From: Eubacterium sp.
GTDB lineage: Bacteria; Bacillota; Clostridia; Lachnospirales; CAG-274
NCBI GenBank assembly: GCA_020859645.1
Contig: JAJBVU010000106.1
Span: 1 to 7,196, forward strand
Length of the DNA: 7,196 nt
Direction: 5' to 3'
Both the position numbers and the translations under genes were made by a program. The notes beneath the pieces were generated by a model. The model saw only the letters and a list, made by a program, of their open reading frames with translations, was not told the DNA's origin and did not search any database. Below are positions 1 to 5,650 of the stretch, piece after piece. Positions within the stretch are counted from its first letter, which is position 1, and each line of letters opens with the position of its first letter.

Positions 1-969
1 ATTATAGGAAATCCTCCTTATGTGGAAGATGCAAAAAGCGAGTCAATTCCCGAGAAGAGATATGGAAACATATATGCTAATGTACTTGAAAATGCGTCAT
101 TGCAGCTAAAGTCCGGCGGCGTTATGGGATTTGTAATTCCGTTGTCTTATGTTTCAACAACGAGAATGAAAAAAATTCGTGATGAACTATATATCACAGT
201 GCCGGAACAGTATATTTTAAGTTATTCGGATAGACCTGACTGCTTGTTTACTTCCGCACATCAAAAACTATGTATTTTGCTTGGGAGAAATAAGAATGGC
301 ATACGTGATATATTCACGGGAAATTATAGGTATTGGTATAAAGAAGAAAGATATGATTTATTCAGCATTACGGAAGTAGTGAAGAATGAATATGTGCAAG
401 ATGAATATATTCCCAAATTAGGAACAAAGCTTGACACTTCCGTTTATAGTAGATTAACCGGATTTAATACACCAATCATTAATTTGCTTGAAAAAAATGG
501 CAGCTCTTTATATCTGAATATGCGAGCGACTTTTTGGATTAAGGCATTTTTGAATGAACACACCGGTGCCGAATATAAAATATTTAAGTGCAAAAATCAG
601 AATTACGCTAATTTCTGTATGTGCCTGCTCAATTCATCATTATTTTGGTGGTATTGGATTTGTGTATCTGATTGCTGGCATATAACGAGAAAAGAATTGC
701 TTGGTTTTAAGGTTCCGGAAATTGATAATTTTACTGAGGTAAATCAATTAGCGCGTGCTTTGGAAAATAAATTAGAAGAAACCAAACTGTATGTGGGTAC
801 GAAACAAACGGAATATGAGTACAAGCATAAAGAGTGTGTTGAAACAATTCATCAAATTGATGACTATGTCAATGCTTTATATGGCTTATCAGAAGAGGAA
901 AGTATATACATAAAGAATTTTGCTTATCGATATAGAGTCGGAGGAGGTGTTAAAGATGAACGTAATTGA
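1..969 (+). CDS. N6-adenine DNA methyltransferase, Eco57I/TaqI-like, 5' truncated by window edge
   Basis: This is the C-terminal part (322 visible residues) of an S-adenosylmethionine-dependent DNA methyltransferase that would methylate the exocyclic amine of adenine in a specific DNA site. The reading frame is open from base 1. Visible residues 1-7 read IIGNPPY, which is catalytic motif IV, so the SAM-binding motif I must lie upstream of the window. A GTG at base 22 is not the real start, because the catalytic motif precedes it. Residues around 35-50 (LKSGGVMGFVIPLSYV) match the strand after motif IV seen in Eco57I-type enzymes. The aromatic-rich stretch SLFWWYWICVSDCWHITRKE (about 213-232) followed by a Lys/Glu-rich helical tail resembles the target-recognition and C-terminal region of TaqI/Eco57I-like enzymes. 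It overlaps the next methyltransferase by 14 bases, so the two are translationally coupled. A stand-alone modification enzyme fits the context, but a longer type IIG or other fused protein cannot be excluded without the N-terminus. Confidence 0.88.
   Translation: MIGNPPYVEDAKSESIPEKRYGNIYANVLENASLQLKSGGVMGFVIPLSYVSTTRMKKIRDELYITVPEQYILSYSDRPDCLFTSAHQKLCILLGRNKNGIRDIFTGNYRYWYKEERYDLFSITEVVKNEYVQDEYIPKLGTKLDTSVYSRLTGFNTPIINLLEKNGSSLYLNMRATFWIKAFLNEHTGAEYKIFKCKNQNYANFCMCLLNSSLFWWYWICVSDCWHITRKELLGFKVPEIDNFTEVNQLARALENKLEETKLYVGTKQTEYEYKHKECVETIHQIDDYVNALYGLSEEESIYIKNFAYRYRVGGGVKDERN
932..944 (+). repeat. 13-bp direct repeat, copy 1, over a ribosome binding site
   Basis: ATAGAGTCGGAGG occurs here and again exactly at 2039-2051. 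In both places it ends in the Shine-Dalgarno core of the next gene, but it is read in a different frame of the gene it overlaps (giving YRVGG here and IESE at the second copy). The shared sequence is therefore not explained by protein similarity. Confidence 0.6.
940..948 (+). promoter_or_regulatory. Strong ribosome binding site of the C5 methyltransferase
   Basis: GGAGGAGGT lies inside the last codons of the upstream methyltransferase, with about 8 bases between AGGAGG and ATG 956. It decides the start: an in-frame TTG at 920 would add 12 residues that do not belong to the family and would lack such a site. Confidence 0.85.
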
Positions 970-2056
970 CCTATTTTCGGGATGTGGAGGCTTATCGCTT
1001 GGGTTTATCAAAGATGGGTACACTGTAAAAAAAGCAGTAGAGATTGATGCGAACATAGCAAAGACCTATAAGATGAATCATCCGGAAGTTGATGTGATTG
1101 TTGACGATATTCGTAATATAGCTCAATCGGGAATTTTTAAAGCCGGAGATGCCGATATTATCATTGGAGGACCACCTTGTCAAGGGTTTTCTATGGCAGG
1201 TGCAAGAATAAGAAATGGTTTTGTTGATGACTCGCGAAATTATCTGTTTAAGCATTATTTCGAAGTAGTAAAAACGGTGAAACCCAAAGCTTTTGTAATG
1301 GAAAATGTAAAAGGCATTATGACTATGCGGAATGGAAAAATTTTTGAGGAGATACTTAGAATTTTTTCGGATTCGGATATGTTGGACGGTATGCCTTATA
1401 AATTGCATTATAAGATTGTTAAGGCAGTTGAATTCGGAATCCCTCAAAAAAGAGAAAGAATGATTATTATTGGCACAAGAAATGGTGATTTTGACTTCAA
1501 TGAATTTTGGAATCGGACCAAAGAAGAGATACTTTGTGATTATCCTAACTACTTTGATGCAGTTACTGTTCGAGATGCCATTGGAAATCTTGGTTCTACA
1601 ACCGTGACCGGTTCAATAGATAATCCCAAGCCGATTACAGAGTATCAGAAATATTTGGCTGCTGATATAAAGGAGATTACAAATCATACAAGGACAAACC
1701 ATTCAAAACTTGCCGTAGATAGAATGAGCAGAGTTGCGAATGGCGAAAATTTTACTGCTTTGGAGGAGAATATTAATTCGGTTCACAGCGGCGCTTATGG
1801 AAGGCTATGTTGGGATGAGCAAGCGCCGACAATTACAACACGGTTTGACACACCTGCGGGAGGCAGATTTATTCACCCTATTGAAAACAGAACTCTATCT
1901 CCTCGGGAGGCAGCAAGAATACAAAGTTTTCCTGATGATTTTGTATTCTATGGGAATAAAACATCTGTCTGTAAACAGATTGGAAATGCGGTGCCGCCAA
2001 AGGTATCTTATTTCTTGGCACGTTTGATAAGTAAAATAATAGAGTCGGAGGTATAA
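956..2056 (+). CDS. DNA (cytosine-5-)-methyltransferase
   Basis: This 366-residue enzyme transfers a methyl group from S-adenosylmethionine to C5 of cytosine in a specific DNA site, protecting host DNA from the partner nuclease. All conserved motifs are present in order: motif I IDLFSGCGG (residues 4-12, SAM binding), motif IV GGPPCQGFS with catalytic Cys75, motif VI ENV (116-118), motif VIII QKRER (164-168), motif IX RTLSPREAARIQSFP (312-326) and motif X QIGNAVPP (341-348). The segment of roughly 140 residues between VIII and IX is the target-recognition domain; its end (GRLCWDEQAPTITTRF, then GGRFIHP) is typical of the family. The length is normal for a complete enzyme. Start ATG 956 follows a strong ribosome binding site and places motif I near the N-terminus, as usual. 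It lies between an adenine methyltransferase and restriction genes, so it is the second modification enzyme of the operon. The target sequence cannot be read from the protein by eye. Confidence 0.96.
   Translation: MNVIDLFSGCGGLSLGFIKDGYTVKKAVEIDANIAKTYKMNHPEVDVIVDDIRNIAQSGIFKAGDADIIIGGPPCQGFSMAGARIRNGFVDDSRNYLFKHYFEVVKTVKPKAFVMENVKGIMTMRNGKIFEEILRIFSDSDMLDGMPYKLHYKIVKAVEFGIPQKRERMIIIGTRNGDFDFNEFWNRTKEEILCDYPNYFDAVTVRDAIGNLGSTTVTGSIDNPKPITEYQKYLAADIKEITNHTRTNHSKLAVDRMSRVANGENFTALEENINSVHSGAYGRLCWDEQAPTITTRFDTPAGGRFIHPIENRTLSPREAARIQSFPDDFVFYGNKTSVCKQIGNAVPPKVSYFLARLISKIIESEV
2039..2051 (+). repeat. 13-bp direct repeat, copy 2, over a ribosome binding site
   Basis: This is an exact second copy of ATAGAGTCGGAGG (first copy 932-944). 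It again ends in the GGAGG of the next start, GTG 2061. A looser form, AGAGTAAGGTGG (4020-4031), covers the R1/R2 junction. Confidence 0.6.
2047..2051 (+). promoter_or_regulatory. Ribosome binding site of the ancestral McrB-like gene start
   Basis: GGAGG is 9 bases upstream of GTG 2061 and overlaps the end of the C5 methyltransferase gene. This is far better than anything near GTG 2302, GTG 2305 or ATG 2329. It indicates that the NTPase gene originally began at 2061, four bases after the methyltransferase stop. Confidence 0.75.
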
Positions 2057-2060
2057 AGTA

Positions 2061-2301
2061 GTGAATCCAGTTTTACAAAATAAACTAACTGCGTTGGAAA
2101 ATGCAAATGATTATGAATGCTGGTATTTGGTAAAGCAGCCTACCGCATTTGACAGTATTTGTTATTTGGTTTCCTTTTCTAAAGGAATTTAAGTCAAAAG
2201 AAGTAACCGGAAAGTTGCAAGATTTCATATGAAAAAAGATAGAATAAAGTCATAGCGTTACGCCGGTCATTAAACTTTCTAATAATTATAGAGCATTAAG
2301 A
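2061..2301 (+). pseudogene. Broken 5' end of the McrB-like restriction subunit gene
   Basis: GTG 2061 opens a 43-codon frame beginning MNPVLQNKLTALENANDYE and ending SFSKGI at the TAA 2190-2192. Ignoring one G near 2184-2185 turns SFSKGI-stop into SFSKEFKSKEVTGKLQDFI, which is in the same frame as the large downstream NTPase. That frame then meets TGA (2230-2232), reads KKIE, meets TAA (2245-2247), and continues SHSVTPVIKLSNNYRALR straight into residue 1 of the downstream protein. The span 2061-4026 is 1966 bases, one more than a multiple of three, as a single inserted base predicts; the repaired gene would have about 654 residues. The protein-like quality on both sides of the lesions is my reading of composition, not an alignment. 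Alternatives are a very short unrelated ORF, or a cluster of sequence errors. At least one frameshift and two stops within about 65 bases makes true decay more likely than a single miscalled base. Confidence 0.65.
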
Positions 2302-4026
2302 GTGGTGGCATTTTTTGGACTTATTACGATGACTTCCTCAAAATATGAGGAAGCTGTCATTACAGAAACTTTTGAGGAAATTAATAATCGTTGTGGCGGA
2401 GAATTTGAAAGAAAAGATTTGTATGAGGATATTATCCAAAGACAAATCGAAAAAATGTACGTCAGTTCAACAGTAGACGAAGAATACAATAGTGTAAGAA
2501 AGAATTATCGTTTGTACCCGGTGATGCTGTTATATAAAGTGCTTATTGAATTAGGAAGAGCAACGGGCAGTTATTCTATCAGTATGACGGAATATAAATA
2601 TTTAGTTGCAACTACAGAAGTGTTTGAAAATTTTCTTGAAACATTAGTGTTAATCAAATTATTTAGAGAAGATTCTTCTGTTAATGCAAAATTTGAACAG
2701 TACCGTGCAAAATTTGACAACCGTATGCTTCAGGCGTTAAAACAGCTGCCCACTTTAGAAATTGATAAAGATTCTATCAAATTAAAAGCAGAAACAATTT
2801 CCGAAGTTGCGAAAAAAGTATTTGTTTTTGAAAACAATGCCAATATGTTTAATACAGAAAATTATCTTGGCTTTTTAGGCTCGAAAAAGTCTTTATTTGA
2901 ACTTGATGAGTTTGAAAGTGAGAATACAACAGAAACGGATCGGGATATTGCGTATGTAGACTCGGATAAGGGAAAGCGTATTGAAAACGGTACTAATGTA
3001 TTGTTGTACGGCGTGCCGGGTTCCGGTAAGAGCTGGACGATTGAACATGAGTATTGTAATAAAGATACCAATGTAGAGCGTTTGGTGTTTCATCCGGATT
3101 ATACCTATTCTGACTTTATCGGTCAGATTTTGCCAAACGTAGATGAAGATGGACAGGTAAATTATAAGTTCACTGCCGGTCCGTTTACCAACATTTTAGC
3201 TGATGCATATGCTCACCCGCAGGAAGAATATATTTTGATTATAGAAGAAATCAATCGTGGTAATGCACCTGCAATTTTCGGTGAGGTATTCCAACTGCTT
3301 GACAGAAAGACTGAAATCCGTAACGTAGACGATGGGTATCCTATAGGTACAAGTGAATATGGGATTACAAACGCAAATATTGCAAGAATTGTTTATGGTG
3401 ACGCGAAACATAAAGTCCGTATTCCTTCTAATTTGTCTATTATCGGAACGATGAATACCTCTGACCAGAATGTATTTACTCTTGATACGGCATTTCAGCG
3501 CAGATGGGAAATGCGCTTGATAGAAAACAATTTTGAATATGTGGACAAGAGATTGGCAGATGCGGAAATTCTTGATACAGGCATTACTTGGAAAGTTTTC
3601 TGTACACAAATTAATAAGATTATTGTTGGAAATAACGCAAGAATGACTTCTGCTGAGGATAAGCGTTTGGGTGCATATTTTGTTCGTTTGAAAGATTTAA
3701 CATTTAACGAAAAAATGGGTAATCTTTCTGAAGGTGAATATGATGCGTTACGCACTAAAGAAGAAAACAAAACTATAAGCTCTGATGAAGAGGCAAGACT
3801 TGCGGAAATCAGAACTGCAATGAAACAAAATCGCAGGTTCCCTGAAAAGGTAATTAAGTATTTGTGGGATGATGCTTTCAAATTTAATAGAGAAATTGTG
3901 TTTGAAACAACCCTCTTTCAAAGTTTGGAACAGGTAATCCGTACATTTATGTATGCGAATAAGTTAGAACGATTTGCTATGTTCAAGGATAACGTGATAG
4001 AGGCATTTACAAACCCGAAAGAGTAA
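2302..4026 (+). CDS. McrB-like AAA+ NTPase, restriction subunit R1 of a LlaJI/BsuMI-type system, probably N-terminally truncated
   Basis: This AAA+ protein of the McrB branch has 574 residues as read here. In McrBC and LlaJI-type systems such subunits hydrolyse nucleotide (GTP in the known enzymes) and move or remodel DNA for a partner nuclease. Residues 1-220 are a helical region without a domain I recognise. Walker A is GVPGSGKS (237-244), Walker B is YILIIEEINRGN (about 310-321), and the sensor/arginine region MNTSDQNVFTLDTAFQRRW (384-402) is the NTxD and double-arginine signature of McrB. The C-terminal helical part ends at the TAA 4024-4026, 14 bases before the nuclease gene. The start is uncertain: GTG 2302, GTG 2305 and ATG 2329 all lack a good ribosome binding site, and the frame has protein-like sequence upstream of 2302. 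The annotated protein is therefore likely the remainder of a longer gene that began at 2061. The AAA+ core itself has no missing motif, so residual activity is possible if translation restarts. Confidence 0.85.
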   Translation: MVAFFGLITMTSSKYEEAVITETFEEINNRCGGEFERKDLYEDIIQRQIEKMYVSSTVDEEYNSVRKNYRLYPVMLLYKVLIELGRATGSYSISMTEYKYLVATTEVFENFLETLVLIKLFREDSSVNAKFEQYRAKFDNRMLQALKQLPTLEIDKDSIKLKAETISEVAKKVFVFENNANMFNTENYLGFLGSKKSLFELDEFESENTTETDRDIAYVDSDKGKRIENGTNVLLYGVPGSGKSWTIEHEYCNKDTNVERLVFHPDYTYSDFIGQILPNVDEDGQVNYKFTAGPFTNILADAYAHPQEEYILIIEEINRGNAPAIFGEVFQLLDRKTEIRNVDDGYPIGTSEYGITNANIARIVYGDAKHKVRIPSNLSIIGTMNTSDQNVFTLDTAFQRRWEMRLIENNFEYVDKRLADAEILDTGITWKVFCTQINKIIVGNNARMTSAEDKRLGAYFVRLKDLTFNEKMGNLSEGEYDALRTKEENKTISSDEEARLAEIRTAMKQNRRFPEKVIKYLWDDAFKFNREIVFETTLFQSLEQVIRTFMYANKLERFAMFKDNVIEAFTNPKE

Positions 4027-4031
4027 GGTGG
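4025..4031 (+). promoter_or_regulatory. Ribosome binding site of the LlaJI-type nuclease gene
   Basis: AAGGTGG overlaps the stop codon of the NTPase gene and sits 9 bases before ATG 4041. This arrangement lets ribosomes finishing the NTPase load directly onto the nuclease gene. Confidence 0.65.
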
Positions 4032-4040
4032 TGATTCAAT

Positions 4041-5366
4041 ATGGATTTGGACACAGCATTGCACAGTGCCTTGGTTGATGATATTAAAAAGCACTGTTGG
4101 GTAAACTCAAATGAAGACGGAGATCGATTTGTTGGAATAAAAGCTGATTCGGATAATGCGATGGTCTATTTCCCTATCGGATACCAACTACCCGATAATG
4201 ATGCCGAAATCAGGACAGATATTAAGCATTTGATACAGGTTTTATCTGAGTTTACTACAAAAGAAGATAGGCTGCTTGCAATCAATAAGTTTGCAGCACC
4301 TCAGAACGTGGATTTTCCGATAAATGCATATAAGGGTGTAATAGAATATTACTTTTCTATTGGCGGTAATTATTATGTAGAGCAAGATACGACATACAGG
4401 ACAAGTGCTGTCGGAAAGCAGGATTGGCAAAGAACAATCAGAAATCAAGTGCCTTTGGTTCAACAACGTAGGGGTGTCAATTCGTTTATTTATACGGAAT
4501 TCACCGTGAGAGCGGCGACGCCGAATGATACCAAACAGATAACGCAAATTAATCGTTTTTGTGTTTATGAGGCATTTAAAAAATTGGGTTGGCTGTATGT
4601 ACCATATATGCCGGAACAGCCGGGACCACACCCGGATGTAAAAACATCAATCGCCATTCTGAATTCAAAACTTGGAAATACAAACGATGATAAGAAAAGA
4701 CATTTGTTTCAGGCAATGAAGGATATGTTGCTGTATATGGATGAGAAAACGTCAGATAAACAGTTTTATTTCGGAACGGATGATTTTGACCATGTGTGGG
4801 AAAAACTGATTGACCGTGCTTTTGGAGAGAAAGATAAGGACAAGTATTTTCCGCGTTCTCGTTGGTTTTTGGATTACGGTAGATATAAAGAAAAACGTCC
4901 GCTGATGCCGGATACCATTATGATTTACAACAATAAGTATTATATTCTTGATGCCAAGTGTTATAAGTACGGTCGGACCGGTATTCCGGATCACTTACCC
5001 AATGGGTCTTCTATCAACAAGCAGATTACATATGGAGAGTATTTGGAAAAGTATAAGGGTGTAAATCCGGGTTCTCTATTCAATGCATTTATTATGCCGT
5101 ACAATAAAGCAAAGAACTTCTTTGGATTAACGGAAACCGTTGGTAATATTGGTGAGGCTGTTGGAGATTGGCGTAAAAATAAGAAATACTATGAAAGAAT
5201 TCAAGGCATTGTAATGGACACGAGATATTTAATGTATCATTACGCGGGGAATCCGCTAAAAGAAAAGGCTGCGTTGGCGAAGTGCATTGAGGCTGTTACA
5301 GGTAGAGGACCGGTTCCTGTTGCTCCGGGAGCAACATATGCGTCACATCAACTCACAAACTTATAA
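4041..5366 (+). CDS. LlaJI-family restriction endonuclease, subunit R2 (PD-(D/E)XK nuclease)
   Basis: This 441-residue protein is the probable DNA-cutting subunit. In LlaJI and B. subtilis BsuMI, a nuclease of this type works with an McrB-like partner encoded just upstream, and the same order is seen here. The catalytic core is visible: P290-D291 in RPLMPDTIMIYNNKYYILDAK, then D304-A305-K306 (in ILDAKCYKYG), with NKQITYGEYLEK (326-337) after it. Together these form a PD-(x)n-DxK metal-dependent nuclease site with the usual following Lys/Gln-Tyr helix. Residues 1-280 would carry partner and DNA contacts; the stretch GWLYVPYMPEQPGPHPDV (183-200) is Pro/aromatic rich. The last 20 residues are Gly/Pro/Ala rich and probably flexible. 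ATG 4041 is chosen because it follows AAGGTGG closely and no earlier in-frame start fits. No frameshift or lost catalytic residue is seen. The family assignment comes from remembered features plus gene order, not from a search. Confidence 0.85.
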   Translation: MDLDTALHSALVDDIKKHCWVNSNEDGDRFVGIKADSDNAMVYFPIGYQLPDNDAEIRTDIKHLIQVLSEFTTKEDRLLAINKFAAPQNVDFPINAYKGVIEYYFSIGGNYYVEQDTTYRTSAVGKQDWQRTIRNQVPLVQQRRGVNSFIYTEFTVRAATPNDTKQITQINRFCVYEAFKKLGWLYVPYMPEQPGPHPDVKTSIAILNSKLGNTNDDKKRHLFQAMKDMLLYMDEKTSDKQFYFGTDDFDHVWEKLIDRAFGEKDKDKYFPRSRWFLDYGRYKEKRPLMPDTIMIYNNKYYILDAKCYKYGRTGIPDHLPNGSSINKQITYGEYLEKYKGVNPGSLFNAFIMPYNKAKNFFGLTETVGNIGEAVGDWRKNKKYYERIQGIVMDTRYLMYHYAGNPLKEKAALAKCIEAVTGRGPVPVAPGATYASHQLTNL

Positions 5367-5416
5367 TATAGTGTGCGCGGGGACCGAATTGTATGGTAAA
5401 AAGTCGAATAATTAAA

Positions 5417-5445
5417 TTGATTTTGATAATTCTATATGGTATAAT
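5417..5445 (+). promoter_or_regulatory. Sigma-A type extended -10 promoter for the downstream gene
   Basis: TTGATT (5417-5422) and a perfect TATAAT (5440-5445) are separated by exactly 17 bases, and TGG at 5437-5439 forms an extended -10. A transcript would start near 5452 and leave a leader of about 200 nt before ATG 5651. The surroundings are very AT-rich, so a chance match is possible, but three independent elements agree. It indicates that the gene at 5651 has its own transcription unit, separate from the restriction operon. I see no clear intrinsic terminator between 5366 and this promoter. Confidence 0.7.
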
Positions 5446-5469
5446 ATTATATAATAATTAGGTATTTGG

Positions 5470-5526
5470 TTTATGGCTTTTGTGGTAGGGAAAAGTGTGC
5501 ACATGGTGAAGTTAAAAAGCTATAAA
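5470..5526 (+). repeat. 12-bp imperfect inverted repeat (leader hairpin)
   Basis: TTTATGGCTTTT (5470-5481) pairs with AAAAGCTATAAA (5515-5526) over 12 positions: 11 Watson-Crick pairs plus one G-U pair in the RNA, around a 33-base loop. The palindrome TGTGCACA (5496-5503) lies in the loop. There is no U-tract after it, so it does not look like a simple terminator. It lies in the predicted untranslated leader, just downstream of the likely transcription start. It could be an RNA structure or a protein-binding site. Confidence 0.5.
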
Positions 5527-5554
5527 GTATGAGCAAAGTTAAATTTTATACACT

Positions 5555-5616
5555 CGTTACTAACATTGTGCAAGTGTAAGCGTATATGTCATACTAAATA
5601 TTTATTATTAGTAACG
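5555..5616 (+). repeat. 9-bp inverted repeat with three TACTAA motifs upstream of the membrane-protein gene
   Basis: CGTTACTAA (5555-5563) and its exact reverse complement TTAGTAACG (5608-5616) flank 44 bases. A third TACTAA lies at 5592-5597 and could pair alternatively with TTAGTA at 5608-5613. The right arm ends about 20 bases before the ribosome binding site at 5637. Spaced operator half-sites or two competing RNA stems would both fit. Chance cannot be excluded in such AT-rich DNA. Confidence 0.45.
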
Positions 5617-5636
5617 TGGTAACCAATAATTTTTCT

Positions 5637-5642
5637 GAGGAG
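5637..5642 (+). promoter_or_regulatory. Ribosome binding site deciding start ATG 5651
   Basis: GAGGAG lies 8 bases before ATG 5651 and fixes the start of the long frame that runs off the window. Confidence 0.8.
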
Positions 5643-5650
5643 AATAGTAG

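Noticed and set aside
992..1447. A 151-codon reverse-strand ORF under the C5 methyltransferase
   Set aside because: It lies opposite the conserved methyltransferase motifs, its protein is rich in Ile/Tyr/His/Asn without any domain, and it has no independent start signal. It is a shadow of the true gene.
1734..2027. A 97-codon ORF on the + strand inside the C5 methyltransferase
   Set aside because: It overlaps motifs IX and X of the methyltransferase in another frame, so it is a shadow.
4242..4631. Reverse-strand ORFs within the nuclease gene (also 4752-4994) and within the NTPase gene
   Set aside because: All lie opposite clearly coding sequence with good domain motifs; none has a supported start or a recognisable protein.
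1..5366. Assigning a recognition sequence such as the LlaJI site GACGC, a few copies of which occur in the window
   Set aside because: Family membership does not fix the target, the number of sites seen is unremarkable for this base composition, and the first methyltransferase is of a different type from those in LlaJI.
5367..5416. An intrinsic terminator just after the nuclease gene
   Set aside because: The only GC-rich stretch (around 5375-5387) forms at most a 3-bp stem and no U-tract follows.
5393..5461. A 22-codon ORF encoding a hydrophobic peptide (MVKSRIIKLILIILYGIILYNN) after the nuclease gene
   Set aside because: It lies in very AT-rich DNA whose codons naturally give Ile/Leu/Tyr, overlaps the predicted promoter, and has only a weak GGGGA upstream. 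It could be a small membrane peptide but nothing beyond composition supports it.
5529..5579. A 16-codon ORF (MSKVKFYTLVTNIVQV) starting in an ATGA overlap with the 5473 mini-ORF
   Set aside because: There is no recognisable ribosome binding site of its own and it is too short for codon evidence. It is mentioned only in connection with the leader hairpin.
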